From Microbacterium sp. Leaf159 (GTDB taxonomy: Bacteria > Actinomycetota > Actinomycetes > Actinomycetales > Microbacteriaceae), in contig NZ_LMOU01000002.1 of the NCBI RefSeq assembly GCF_001423615.1, forward strand, positions 67,573 to 131,572: DNA of 64,000 nt, written 5' to 3'. Below the pieces are notes generated by a model that was given only the letters and a program-made list of their open reading frames with translations, was not told the DNA's origin and made no database searches. Both the position numbers and the translations under genes were made by a program. Positions within the stretch are counted from its first letter, which is position 1. Every line of letters starts with the position of its first letter. Of the stretch, positions 1 to 8,115 are shown one piece after another.

Positions 1-455
1 CGAACACGTCGAAGAGCCTGCTGCGCGCGCTGGGCGCGACCGGCAAGTCCGGCGTGCTCTGGATGAACGGCGACGTCGTCTTCGACCCGATGATCCTGGG
101 GCGCGCCGCGGCCTACATCGAGCGCGACCAGTCGTTCGTCACGGTCAACACCTCGAAGGTCAGCGACGAAGAGGTGAAGTACACGGTCACGGCCGAGGGC
201 TTCATCAACGAGCTCTCCAAGACCGTCAAGGGCGGACTCGGCGAGGCCGTGGGCATCAACTACATCTCGTCCGCGAACAAGAAGGCGTTCATGCGCCAGC
301 TGCAGCGCGTCGAGGACCAGGACTACTTCGAGCGCGGGCTCGAGCTCGCGATCGCCGAGGACGGTCTCCTGCTCGAACCGATGGACGTCTCCGACCTGTA
401 CGCGGTCGAGGTCGACTTCGCCGAAGACCTCGAGCGGGCGAACCTGTTCGTCTGA
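1..455 (+). CDS. Nucleotidyltransferase, phosphocholine cytidylyltransferase-like (3' part)
   Basis: The reading frame is open from base 3 at the left edge, so the N-terminus, with the usual G-x-G-T-R nucleotide loop, is missing. About 150 residues remain. The stretch LWMNGDVVFD followed by VGINYISS and QDYFERGLELAI is typical of the GT-A-fold NTP transferase family that includes LicC-like phosphocholine cytidylyltransferases; the Asp of NGDVVFD would bind metal. Such enzymes activate choline phosphate or sugars for envelope decoration in the cytoplasm. The exact substrate cannot be read from the fragment. The gene ends just before a strong terminator hairpin. A GTG at 54 in the same frame is internal, not the true start. 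Confidence 0.75.
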   Translation, partial: NTSKSLLRALGATGKSGVLWMNGDVVFDPMILGRAAAYIERDQSFVTVNTSKVSDEEVKYTVTAEGFINELSKTVKGGLGEAVGINYISSANKKAFMRQLQRVEDQDYFERGLELAIAEDGLLLEPMDVSDLYAVEVDFAEDLERANLFV

Positions 456-466
456 TCTCGTTTCAC

Positions 467-500
467 GAAAGCCCGGCCCCGTCAAGGGTGCCGGGCTTTC
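467..500 (+). terminator. Intrinsic terminator
   Basis: A perfect 11-bp stem (GAAAGCCCGGC at 467-477, its complement at 490-500) with a 12-nt loop lies 12 bases after the stop of the nucleotidyltransferase gene and is followed by a short T-containing tract (gcgtttt). Confidence 0.85.
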
Positions 501-523
501 GGCGTTTTCGCGGGCTGTGTTCC

Positions 524-529
524 TAGGAT
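524..529 (+). promoter_or_regulatory. -10 hexamer TAGGAT, leaderless start
   Basis: TAGGAT ends 6 nt before the ATG at 536, so transcription would begin at or next to the start codon. No Shine-Dalgarno is present. The same arrangement recurs at many genes of this window. Confidence 0.5.
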
Positions 530-535
530 CGATCC

Positions 536-1537
536 ATGGCCCCCAAGGTGCACAAGATCCACTCCCTCCCCGACGACTCCCCGTGGGACAGGGGCGTGCC
601 GCCGGTGGGCTCGACCGAGCATCCGTTCATGGTGCGGGGCCTGGATCGCGTCCTCGCGATCCAACGCCCGCTCGTGCTCGCGCACATCCGCAGCATCCGT
701 CTGCGCAACCCCCACGCGTCGCCCGAGCAGATCATCCGCATCCTCGAACGCCGCTATCTGGCCGCAGTGACCACGGGCGGCGCCGCCGTCGGCGCGACGG
801 CCGTCGTCCCCGGGATCGGCACGGGCATCACCCTCGCGCTCTCCGGCGTCGAGACCGTCGGATTCGTCGAGTCGACCGCTCTGTTCGCGCAATCCGTCGC
901 CGAGGTGCACGGCATCGCCGTCTCGAACCCCGACAGGGCCAGAGCTCTCGTGATGACCCTGATGCTCGGCAAGGAGGGCGTCGCCCTCGTCGGCCAGCTC
1001 GCCGGGGAAGCCACGGGCAAGGGTGGCAGCAGATCGACGTACTGGGGCGAGATGGTGACGAAGTCGCTGCCCCGCGCGGCGGTCGGGCCGCTGGTCGACC
1101 AGCTCAAGAGCATGTTCGTGAAGCAGTTCGCCGCCAAGGGGGGCGCCTCCTTCATCGGAAAGGCGCTGCCGTTCGGTGTCGGCGCCGCGGTGGGTGGGGC
1201 CGGCAACCACGTCCTCGGACGCCGCGTGCTCACGACCTCGCACCGAGCATTCGGTGCCGCGCCGATGGATCTGCCGCTCGACCTCGAACCCGTCGACGGT
1301 GCCGAGAAGCTCGAGCTGCGGATGCTGCACGGCGCGCAGTTCGTCGGCGGGGCGGTCGCGGGAGCGGCCGGTTCCGCGGTGCGCGGTGTCGGCTGGGCGG
1401 GTCGGAGGATCGCGTCGGTGGGACGGGGCCGCCGGAGCAGCTCGGCCGAGATCGAAGGCGGCGTGGACGAGCGGTCGGGAACCCACGACCTGTCGGGCGA
1501 GCTCGGCGCGGACGCGAATCCCGCTCGGAGCGACTGA
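536..1537 (+). CDS. Uncharacterised Gly/Ala-rich membrane-associated protein
   Basis: A 333-residue protein that I do not recognise by function. Residues about 45-75 form a charged helix region ([17 protein letters not shown]), followed by a Gly/Ala-rich, probably membrane-inserting segment (about 75-105, [20 protein letters not shown]) and further Gly-rich hydrophobic stretches near 205-225 and 270-290. The C-terminal 40 residues are polar and low in complexity. The Gly-rich hydrophobic pattern is loosely like EcsC-type proteins, but the resemblance is too weak for a name. The ATG is preceded by a -10-like TAGGAT 6 nt upstream rather than a ribosome binding site. It sits alone between a terminator and the acyl-CoA carboxylase genes. 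Confidence 0.7.
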   Translation: MAPKVHKIHSLPDDSPWDRGVPPVGSTEHPFMVRGLDRVLAIQRPLVLAHIRSIRLRNPHASPEQIIRILERRYLAAVTTGGAAVGATAVVPGIGTGITLALSGVETVGFVESTALFAQSVAEVHGIAVSNPDRARALVMTLMLGKEGVALVGQLAGEATGKGGSRSTYWGEMVTKSLPRAAVGPLVDQLKSMFVKQFAAKGGASFIGKALPFGVGAAVGGAGNHVLGRRVLTTSHRAFGAAPMDLPLDLEPVDGAEKLELRMLHGAQFVGGAVAGAAGSAVRGVGWAGRRIASVGRGRRSSSAEIEGGVDERSGTHDLSGELGADANPARSD

Positions 1538-1627
1538 CTCCGCGCGGACCGCCGGACCCGAGAGAGCCGCCAAAGGATCCGGCGACCCGTTGTGGCGAGC
1601 ATCCAACGGACGGGGCCGAGCCGACGA

Positions 1628-1633
1628 TAGGGT
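1628..1633 (+). promoter_or_regulatory. -10 hexamer TAGGGT, leaderless start
   Basis: TAGGGT lies 7 nt before the GTG at 1641 and no ribosome binding site is visible, so the carboxyltransferase mRNA is probably leaderless. Confidence 0.5.
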
Positions 1634-1640
1634 GGAATCC

Positions 1641-3230
1641 GTGACGGACAAGCCCGAACTCTCGACCACCGCCGGCAGGATCGCAGACCTCCGCGCTCGC
1701 TACAACGAAGCCGTTGTCGACGCTGAGAAGGTCGCGCACGACAAGCAGCACGCCAAGGGCAAGATGACCGCCCGCGAGCGCATCGAGCTGCTCGTCGACC
1801 CAGGAAGCTTCGTCGAGTTCGACGAATACGTGCGCCACCGCACCACGGCGTTCGGGATGGACAAGAACCGCCCGTACGGAGACTCGGTCGTCACGGGTGT
1901 CGGCACGATCCACGGACGAACGGTCGCGGTCTACTCGCAGGACTTCACCACGTTCGGCGGCTCGCTCGGCGAAGTATCCGGCGACAAGATCATCAAGATC
2001 ATGGAGTTCGCCCTCTCGGGCGGCATGCCGATCATCGGCATCCTCGACTCTGGCGGCGCACGGATCCAGGAAGGTGTTCTCGCGCTCAGCAAGTACGGCG
2101 AGATCTTCCGCCTGAACACCCGCTCGTCCGGTGTCATCCCGCAGATCTCCATCATCATGGGCCCGGCCGCCGGTGGCGCCGTCTACGGCCCCGCCCTCAC
2201 GGACTTCGTCATCATGGTCGACAAGACCAGCCAGATGTTCGTCACCGGCCCGGACGTCATCAAGACGGTCACCGGCGAGGACGTCGGCATGGAGGAGCTC
2301 GGAGGAGCCCTCACACACAACACCCGCTCCGGCGTCGCGCACTACCTCGCTGAAGACGAGGACGACGCGATCGACTATGCGCGCACGCTTCTGGGGTTCC
2401 TGCCCGACAACAACATGGCCGAGATCCCGGGCTACGAGAGCGGCTTCGAGTGGGAGACCACGGATGCCGATCGCACGCTGAACACGATCATCCCGGACTC
2501 CCCCAATCAGCCGTACGACATCCACACGGTCATCGAGCACGTCGTCGACGCCGGAGACTTCATCGAGGTCCAGCCGCTCTTCGCCCCGAACATCGTGATC
2601 GGCTTCGGCCGCGTCGAAGGCCGCTCGGTCGGCATCATCGCGAACCAGCCGTCGCAGATGGCAGGAACGCTCAACATCGAGGCCGGCGAGAAGGCCAGCC
2701 GGTTCGTGCGCTTCTGCGATGCGTTCTCGATCCCGATCGTCACGCTCGTCGACGTGCCCGGTTACCTGCCGGGCACCGACCAGGAGTGGACCGGTGTCAT
2801 CCGCCGCGGCGCGAAGCTCATCTACGCGTATGCCGAGGCGACGGTGCCACTGGTCACCGTGATCCTCCGCAAGGCCTACGGCGGCGCCTACATCGTCATG
2901 GGCTCGAAGCAGCTCGGCGCCGATGTGAACCTCGCCTGGCCCACAGCCGAGATCGCCGTCATGGGCGGCCAGGGTGCGGTCAACATCCTCTACCGCGGCG
3001 AGATCAAGCGCGCCGAAGAGGCGGGCGAAGACGTCGCCGCCGTGCGCACCCGCCTCGCGAACGAGTACACGTACAGCGTGACGTCACCGTTCCTGGCGGC
3101 GGAGCGCGGCGAGATCGACGGCATCATCGAACCGGCGAACACCCGCGTCTCCATCGCCAAGGCTCTCCGCGCCCTGCGTGGCAAGCGGGCCGAGCTGCCG
3201 CCCAAGAAGCACGGGAACATTCCGCTGTGA
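1641..3230 (+). CDS. Acyl-CoA (propionyl/acetyl-CoA) carboxylase, carboxyltransferase beta subunit
   Basis: This 529-residue protein transfers carboxylate from carboxybiotin to an acyl-CoA, giving malonyl- or methylmalonyl-CoA for fatty acid synthesis or propionate use. The length and both crotonase-like halves match AccD5/PccB. Visible signatures include [10 protein letters not shown] and [15 protein letters not shown] in the N half, and [16 protein letters not shown] and [14 protein letters not shown] in the C half; the paired Gly-Gly motifs build the oxyanion holes. The GTG at 1641 was chosen because it gives the family's normal length and has a -10 hexamer 7 nt upstream. It overlaps accE by GTGA. 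The biotin-carrying alpha subunit is at 10086-11852. Acetyl versus propionyl preference is not decided here. Confidence 0.93.
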   Translation: MTDKPELSTTAGRIADLRARYNEAVVDAEKVAHDKQHAKGKMTARERIELLVDPGSFVEFDEYVRHRTTAFGMDKNRPYGDSVVTGVGTIHGRTVAVYSQDFTTFGGSLGEVSGDKIIKIMEFALSGGMPIIGILDSGGARIQEGVLALSKYGEIFRLNTRSSGVIPQISIIMGPAAGGAVYGPALTDFVIMVDKTSQMFVTGPDVIKTVTGEDVGMEELGGALTHNTRSGVAHYLAEDEDDAIDYARTLLGFLPDNNMAEIPGYESGFEWETTDADRTLNTIIPDSPNQPYDIHTVIEHVVDAGDFIEVQPLFAPNIVIGFGRVEGRSVGIIANQPSQMAGTLNIEAGEKASRFVRFCDAFSIPIVTLVDVPGYLPGTDQEWTGVIRRGAKLIYAYAEATVPLVTVILRKAYGGAYIVMGSKQLGADVNLAWPTAEIAVMGGQGAVNILYRGEIKRAEEAGEDVAAVRTRLANEYTYSVTSPFLAAERGEIDGIIEPANTRVSIAKALRALRGKRAELPPKKHGNIPL

Positions 3231-3472
3231 GCGCGCCGGACGCACCGGGATCGTCCGCGGAGGCAGAGCGTCCGCCGACGATCGAGATCACGCGCGGCTC
3301 CGCCACGGAAGAGGAGCTCGCCGCACTCATCGCGGTGGTCAGCGACGCGTACGCGCAGGAATCGGCTGATGCTGTCGCCGACGAGCCGCGCGTCTCGGCG
3401 TGGACTCGCACGCAGCGCCCGCTGCGCACACCGCTTCGGCGGGACATCCCGTGGGGCCGCTTCTCGCGCTGA
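3227..3472 (+). CDS. accE: Acyl-CoA carboxylase epsilon subunit
   Basis: An 81-residue protein that starts with the GTG overlapping the stop of the carboxyltransferase gene. After a disordered Pro/Ser/Glu-rich N-terminus it has the short helix region [18 protein letters not shown] and a C-terminal SAWTRTQR with a final W-x-R-F, the pattern of the actinobacterial ACC epsilon family (AccE5, Pfam ACC_epsilon). In Mycobacterium and Streptomyces this subunit bridges and stimulates the alpha and beta subunits. Small size, sequence and translational coupling to the beta subunit agree. Confidence 0.85.
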   Translation: MSAPDAPGSSAEAERPPTIEITRGSATEEELAALIAVVSDAYAQESADAVADEPRVSAWTRTQRPLRTPLRRDIPWGRFSR

Positions 3473-3502
3473 GCGCCTGCCGCAGATCGGGTGAGCGACG
3501 AG

Positions 3503-3545
3503 GTCTGCGAGGCCCGGAGCCCCCCAGCTCCCGGGCCACGCAGAC
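3503..3545 (+). terminator. Long interrupted hairpin after accE
   Basis: GTCTGCG (3503-3509) pairs with CGCAGAC (3539-3545) and GGCCCGGAGC (3511-3520) with GCTCCCGGGCC (3527-3537), with an A/A mismatch and a one-base bulge; the loop is CCCCCA. It lies 30 bases after accE with no T-run, so it may end the acc transcript or belong to an RNA in this gap. Confidence 0.5.
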
Positions 3546-3610
3546 AGTCTCCCCCGGTCGACGCGGGACCGTCGTCCCCGCAATCGGATGACCCCAGTCG
3601 GCGCATCCAT

Positions 3611-3666
3611 TCGATAGTACATCGATTGGAATTATCGACGCGGCTCCCAAACCGATATACCGGTAT
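3611..3666. other. AT-rich palindromic patch between convergent genes
   Basis: In the gap between accE and the 3' end of the ROK gene the base composition drops sharply in GC. It holds TCGAT (3611), ATCGAT (3621), ATCGA (3634) and the perfect palindrome ATACCGGTAT (3657-3666). No reading frame explains it. It resembles an operator or promoter, but no annotated gene starts here. Confidence 0.4.
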
Positions 3667-3683
3667 GGCAGTTGAGGGCGCGT

Positions 3684-4916
3684 TCAGTCCTCGAGATAGA
3701 GGTCCGATGCCCGGGGAGTGAGGACGGCGTCGAGGACCACGCAGGCCGCTCCGACGGCAGCCACGTCATCACCCACCACCGTGCCGTCGACAGGGAGCAC
3801 GTGGACCGCCCGCGTCGCGCTGCGCCGGTTCAGCGGTTCGGGGATCTCCCGCAGATACACCTCGGCGAGACGCCCCCAGAACGGTCCGCCCAACACGACA
3901 CGGTCTACGTCGAGCACGTTCGTCAGCGCCGAGATCAGGACCGCGAGGTGGGCTGCCGAACGGCGCAGCACGCCGAGCGCAGCCATGTCGCCGGCAGCGG
4001 CCCGTTCGCACAGCAGCGTGAATCGCTCTTCGACAGCACGCTCGTCGCTTGCCTGTCGATCATCCTCGAACAGCCCCGCAGCCTCAGCCTGTTCGACGAT
4101 CGCCTGAGGCGTGCACACCACTTCGACGCATCCGCGGGAGCCGCACGAGCACGCCGGGCCCTCCGCATCGACCATGATGTGGCCGATCTCGCCGAAGTTG
4201 TGGGAACTGCCCGTGATGACTCCGCCCTCGCGCACCACGGACGCGCCGAGCCCGGTGCCGAGGTAGATGAACAGGAACGAGCCCTCGGTGTCATCGCTGC
4301 CCGTCCAGAGCTCGCCCACCGCGGCGGCAGTCGTGTCCTTCTCGAGAGTGACATCGAACCCGGTCGCCTCTGCGAGCACGGAGCGCAGCGGCACACGATG
4401 CCATCCGTGCAGCTTCGGCGGATCGATCACCGTTCCCTTCCGCGCATCGAGTGGGCCCGGAGCTGCGACCCCGACGCCTGCGACGAGAGCGCGGTCGACA
4501 CCGGCCTCGTCGACGAGCGCATCGATCGTCTGGGCGATGGCCTCGACGATGCGTCGCGGATCCTTGTCGGGAGTCCGGATGACATGCCGGTGGACCACGG
4601 CGCCCGACATGTCCAGCAGCACGAACGTGATCACGGCCGGGTCGAGATGCACCCCCACCGAGAAGCGGCTCTCCGCCACCAGGCGGAGTGTGACACGGGG
4701 CTTGCCCGGTCCGTTGATGGTCCGCCCCGCTTCGGCGATGAACCCCTCATCGAGCAGGCGGCGGGTGATGTTCGTGATCGTCTGCGCCGAGAGCCCCGTC
4801 GCCTCGACGAGCTCGATACGGCTGAGCCCCTCGACCGAGCGACGGATGGCCTCGAGGATCACCGACTGGTTGAAGTCACCCATTCGGGGGAGGTTGGTTC
4901 CTCGGCGCATTCCCAT
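3684..4916 (-). CDS. ROK family transcriptional regulator / sugar kinase-like protein
   Basis: A 410-residue protein. An N-terminal winged helix-turn-helix (about residues 10-70, with FNQSVILEAIRR and GLSAQTITNITRRLLDEG) is followed by an actin-fold ROK domain with GTGLGASVV and the zinc motif CSCGSRGCVE. Such proteins are mostly sugar-responsive repressors (NagC/XylR type). The conserved MRRGTNLPRMGDFNQ start region places the ATG at 4916, or 4910 one step in, preceded by GAGAAG. The neighbours give no sugar operon, so the target is unknown; an AT-rich candidate promoter lies just upstream. Kinase activity cannot be excluded. Confidence 0.85.
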   Translation of the reverse strand: MGMRRGTNLPRMGDFNQSVILEAIRRSVEGLSRIELVEATGLSAQTITNITRRLLDEGFIAEAGRTINGPGKPRVTLRLVAESRFSVGVHLDPAVITFVLLDMSGAVVHRHVIRTPDKDPRRIVEAIAQTIDALVDEAGVDRALVAGVGVAAPGPLDARKGTVIDPPKLHGWHRVPLRSVLAEATGFDVTLEKDTTAAAVGELWTGSDDTEGSFLFIYLGTGLGASVVREGGVITGSSHNFGEIGHIMVDAEGPACSCGSRGCVEVVCTPQAIVEQAEAAGLFEDDRQASDERAVEERFTLLCERAAAGDMAALGVLRRSAAHLAVLISALTNVLDVDRVVLGGPFWGRLAEVYLREIPEPLNRRSATRAVHVLPVDGTVVGDDVAAVGAACVVLDAVLTPRASDLYLED

Positions 4917-4955
4917 GCCCCATCTTCTCGCATGGAGGGCGTCCTCGTGTCCCCC

Positions 4956-4984
4956 AAAATACCTACAGACAACGACTTGAATAA
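4956..4984 (-). promoter_or_regulatory. Candidate promoter of the ROK gene
   Basis: On the minus strand TTATTC (4984-4979) and TATTTT (4961-4956) are 17 bp apart, in an unusually AT-rich stretch 40-70 bases before the ROK start. Matches to the consensus are partial. Confidence 0.35.
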
Positions 4985-5090
4985 CCATGAGACTGAGTAA
5001 GACGCTTCGCGTTCGGCTGGTCTCTCTGTCCCAGGGTAGATAGACGCAGACCGGTCACCAGCGGATGGTTTTCGGGTAACTGTCCGCATG

Positions 5091-5121
5091 GCGAGGGGCT
5101 GGCGGATTCGCCGCCCCTCGC
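5091..5121 (-). terminator. Hairpin ending the two-component operon
   Basis: GCGAGGGGC (5091-5099) pairs perfectly with 5113-5121 and, after a one-base bulge, an inner GGCG/CGCC stem closes a GATT loop. It lies 65 bases after the end of the last gene of the minus-strand operon. It has no clear U-tract. Confidence 0.6.
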
Positions 5122-5185
5122 CCACTCCGTCTGACCTCGACTCTGACCCCCTCCCCCGGCCAGAGCCGAGGGCAGGGGCCGCAGC

Positions 5186-6196
5186 TCAGTGCTCGGGAAC
5201 CTCGCGAGGTATCTCGTGGAAGACGTCCACGGCGTCGTCGTCGCTCTGACCGCCGGCACCAGCCCGTCCGACCACCGTCACCGCCGTCACAGGGTCCCGC
5301 GCGGCGCGGATGATCCAGCGCTCGGCGTCGGCCTCGCGAAGCACCCGCGCGAGCTCGTCACGGATCACGGCTCGCCGCATCTCGTCGACGTCGGCCAGAC
5401 CGCCCTCGTCGAACACGGTCACGACCGCGCCGCGCCGCCTGGCGTCCTCGATCGCATCCCGCACAGCGTCGTTGAGCAGATCGGCGCCGCGCAGCTCGTC
5501 ACGCAGCCGCCCCTCGGCAAGCCGAGCCTGGAGTCGTTCCTCCGCATCGAGCGCGCCACGCGACGCGACGGCGCGACTGAGCACGGGGCCGGCGACGGCG
5601 AGCGCGAACTGCGTACGCAGGCGTCGCTCCTTCTGTCGCACCTGCTGGGTGGCATGCCAGGCGGACACCGCCTGCTGGATGCCGGCGAGTCGCTCGGTGT
5701 CGCGCACCGCCCGATCCCAGAACATCACGAGCAGGTGGGCCACAGCGACCCACATGAAGGATCCGACGAGGCCGAGCGACAACGCCACGAAGAACCCCAG
5801 GAACACCGATGAGGCGACCACCAGGATCAGGACGACGAGCCACCCGATCACGAATCGGCGACGCACGATGCACACGATTCCCATCAGGCCGAGAGCACCG
5901 ATGTACCAGGTGGCGAACGGCGCGGTGAGAGTCAGCGGATCGAGGGAGAACGTGACGAGGATGGGGATCAGCACGCTGGATACGAGCGTGACCAGGGCGA
6001 CCCACAGAGGCATCCGGACCGAGGTGGCCGAATCCCACAGGATGGCCGCGTTCACGACCACGAGGTACAGACCGATCGCCGCCACCATCAGCAGGGGTCC
6101 TGTGGGCTGCTCGATCCACCAGACCCCCCTGGCGGCGAAGTACATCGCGAAGCCGACCGCGAGCGAGGTCGCGACGCTGCGAACAGTCCGATTCAT
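5186..6196 (-). CDS. Membrane protein, degenerate histidine-kinase partner
   Basis: A 336-residue protein with six or so hydrophobic segments in residues 10-170, then a cytoplasmic part with a basic helix (QQVRQKERRLRTQFALA) and a charged C-terminal domain (RLRDELRGADLLNDAVRDAI, ARRRGAVVTVFDEGG). The layout is like that of the upstream sensor kinase and of kinase-like proteins of actinobacteria, but the phospho-accepting His and the ATP-binding N and G boxes are absent. The ATG overlaps the kinase stop (ATGA) and defines the start. It probably modulates or co-senses with the kinase; this is inferred from the operon only. Confidence 0.65.
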   Translation of the reverse strand: MNRTVRSVATSLAVGFAMYFAARGVWWIEQPTGPLLMVAAIGLYLVVVNAAILWDSATSVRMPLWVALVTLVSSVLIPILVTFSLDPLTLTAPFATWYIGALGLMGIVCIVRRRFVIGWLVVLILVVASSVFLGFFVALSLGLVGSFMWVAVAHLLVMFWDRAVRDTERLAGIQQAVSAWHATQQVRQKERRLRTQFALAVAGPVLSRAVASRGALDAEERLQARLAEGRLRDELRGADLLNDAVRDAIEDARRRGAVVTVFDEGGLADVDEMRRAVIRDELARVLREADAERWIIRAARDPVTAVTVVGRAGAGGQSDDDAVDVFHEIPREVPEH

Positions 6197-7425
6197 GGCT
6201 GCTCCCAACCGAGCGTCACGGTGGTTCCGCACTCGCTCGAGTCGATCTCCGCCGTACCGGCGACGCCGGCCATACGCGCGAGGATCGAGGCGCTGATGCC
6301 CAGGCGGTCGGCACCGATGGCCTTCATATCGAACCCGGGACCGGTGTCGGTGATCGTCACACTGATCCCCTCGTCGCCCTTCCCCTCGGCGAGGATGTGC
6401 AGACCCCGTCCGTTCGCGTGCGCCACGGCGTTGCCGAGCGCCTGCCGGGCGGCGAGCACGAGGGCCCGCGCGGCACGGCCGGGGATCAGCCCGATCCCTC
6501 CGCGCTCCTCGACGATGGCATCCGCTCCGAGCTCGGAGAGCGCCCGCCGCAGCTCCACGACGATCTGCGCGGCTCCGACCGGCTCGTCACTCCCCTCCTG
6601 CGCCACCGCTGCTTCGGTGTTCGCGAGCCGGGTGAGCGCCTCGCGCGCCATGCCGACGGCGAGATCCTGGGCGCGTTCGCCTTCGGCCCGCTCCGCGGCG
6701 ATGAGGGCAGCGAGGACGCTGTCGTGCATGAGCGCCGACATGGTCGCCCGCTCCTCCTCTGCCGCGGCAGCCGCTGCGGCAGAGGCGTAGGAGGCCACGG
6801 CGTGTGCGCGCGCTTCGTCGACACCGGCGGCGACGGATCGGAACATCCACCCCAGCGAGATGATCACGATGCCGAGGATCAGTGTGAACGACACGTCGAA
6901 CGCCGTGGTCACCCAGAAGTCTCGCGAGAACTCTCCCTCGACGAGCCGCACGTACCCGTAGACGAACGGAAGACCGACTGCCCAGGCGAACTGCAGCCAC
7001 AGCGGGAACGCGAGCATCGCGGCGACGACGCCGACGTTGACGAGGAAGAAGATCCACGGCTGATCGGCGGCTTTTCCCACCGGGTCGACGAAACTCGGCC
7101 AGGCTCCGAGCGCCAGGGTGTAGATGATCGCGAACGCACCCGATGTGATGCGCACCCCCCGCCCGACGACGCAGGCGATCAGCATCACCACGAGGGGGAT
7201 GAAGACCACCAGCAGCATCGCGATCCGCGCGCCGTCCGACCACGACATGGTCGTGATTCCGGCGATCAGCGCCTGGGCCCCGAGAATCGCCGATCCGATC
7301 GCGACGACCGTCGCGAGGATGCGCTCCATGCGCTTGCCCGTGAATCGCTCGAACTCGGTCTCGACGCTGCCCGGAGAAGGGATCTTGCTCCAGGCATCAC
7401 GGATGCTGAGCGGATCAGTGGGCAC
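6193..7425 (-). CDS. Sensor histidine kinase (NarL/DesK class)
   Basis: A 410-residue membrane kinase. About six hydrophobic segments fill residues 35-195, followed by a coiled linker, a dimerisation/phospho-acceptor motif ALMHDSVLAAL with His234, and a C-terminal HATPase_c domain (about 310-408) with N-box QALGNAVAHA, and G-boxes DTGPGFD and RLGISASI. It phosphorylates the response regulator encoded just upstream, whose gene it overlaps by 11 nt. The start is the GTG at 7425. The signal sensed is unknown; a membrane-embedded sensor without a large outer domain suggests envelope or membrane state. Confidence 0.88.
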   Translation of the reverse strand: MPTDPLSIRDAWSKIPSPGSVETEFERFTGKRMERILATVVAIGSAILGAQALIAGITTMSWSDGARIAMLLVVFIPLVVMLIACVVGRGVRITSGAFAIIYTLALGAWPSFVDPVGKAADQPWIFFLVNVGVVAAMLAFPLWLQFAWAVGLPFVYGYVRLVEGEFSRDFWVTTAFDVSFTLILGIVIISLGWMFRSVAAGVDEARAHAVASYASAAAAAAAEEERATMSALMHDSVLAALIAAERAEGERAQDLAVGMAREALTRLANTEAAVAQEGSDEPVGAAQIVVELRRALSELGADAIVEERGGIGLIPGRAARALVLAARQALGNAVAHANGRGLHILAEGKGDEGISVTITDTGPGFDMKAIGADRLGISASILARMAGVAGTAEIDSSECGTTVTLGWEQP

Positions 7426-8077
7426 TCGGCGCCCCGTCTGCGGCGACGATCCCGTCCTCCATCGCGCGGCGGAGAAGATCGACCTTGGTCGGCGCCGGGC
7501 GCCCGACCTCGACGTACTTCACCCTGATCCGGGTGATGTTCTCCTTGGCGGTCGAGTATGCGACGCCGAGACGCTCGGCCACAGCCTTCAACGGCAGGCC
7601 TGCCGCGTACAGGCGCAGCACGTCGCGCTCGCGGGAGGAGAGCTGCGCGTCCGCGAAGTCACGGTCACCGTCGACGGCACTCGCCCATTCGACGTTGTTG
7701 AGAGCCTCGCCGTCGGCGACCGTGCGGATCGCATCGAGCACATCGTCGAGTGCCGAGGACTTGCTGACGACGCCGGCGGCACCGGCGGCGAGCGCCTCAC
7801 GGACGGCTGCCGGGCGGTCGGCGACGCTGTGGATCACGACGCTCGCCCCGTCGGTGACGAGGGACCTGACGTTCTCGGTGACCGTCGTGCCGTCGCCCAG
7901 CGTGAGGTCCAGCACGACCACGTCCGCGGGCGGGACCGAAGACGCGGATCGCCACTCGAGGTATGACACGACTGTGCTGCCGGAGAAGACGACCGTCTGC
8001 GCGCCGTCCCGGGCGCACGCGGCCTCCAGACCGAGGCGGACGGATTCGTGATCGTCGATGAGTGCGACCCTGCTCAT
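7415..8077 (-). CDS. LuxR/NarL-family response regulator
   Basis: A 220-residue regulator. The receiver domain (1-120) has the acidic pair DD at 8-9, the phospho-acceptor Asp57 in VVVLDLTLGDG and the conserved Lys in GVVSKSS. The C-terminal LuxR helix-turn-helix (about 150-205, LSSRERDVLRLYAAGLPLKAV) binds DNA. It is the first gene of a three-gene operon with the sensor kinase and the kinase-like membrane protein. The ATG has a TAGGCT hexamer 6 nt upstream and no Shine-Dalgarno, so the operon mRNA is probably leaderless. Confidence 0.9.
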   Translation of the reverse strand: MSRVALIDDHESVRLGLEAACARDGAQTVVFSGSTVVSYLEWRSASSVPPADVVVLDLTLGDGTTVTENVRSLVTDGASVVIHSVADRPAAVREALAAGAAGVVSKSSALDDVLDAIRTVADGEALNNVEWASAVDGDRDFADAQLSSRERDVLRLYAAGLPLKAVAERLGVAYSTAKENITRIRVKYVEVGRPAPTKVDLLRRAMEDGIVAADGAPSAH

Positions 8078-8083
8078 CCACCC

Positions 8084-8089
8084 AGCCTA
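8084..8089 (-). promoter_or_regulatory. -10 hexamer TAGGCT, leaderless start of the two-component operon
   Basis: On the minus strand TAGGCT is 6 nt before the ATG of the response regulator at 8077. No ribosome binding site is present. Confidence 0.55.
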
Positions 8090-8115
8090 GTGATTCTCGC
8101 GGGTGTCGATCCCCG

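Noticed and set aside
482-1669. Minus-strand frame opposite the protein at 536-1537
   Set aside because: The His/Arg/Asp-rich translation is a codon mirror image; the plus-strand product has plausible hydrophobic segments and a promoter-spaced start.
3503-3580. Possible actinobacterial 6C RNA at the C-rich hairpin loop
   Set aside because: Only one hairpin has a run of six C, the second expected C-loop hairpin is not clear, and stem lengths do not fit; left as an unexplained hairpin.
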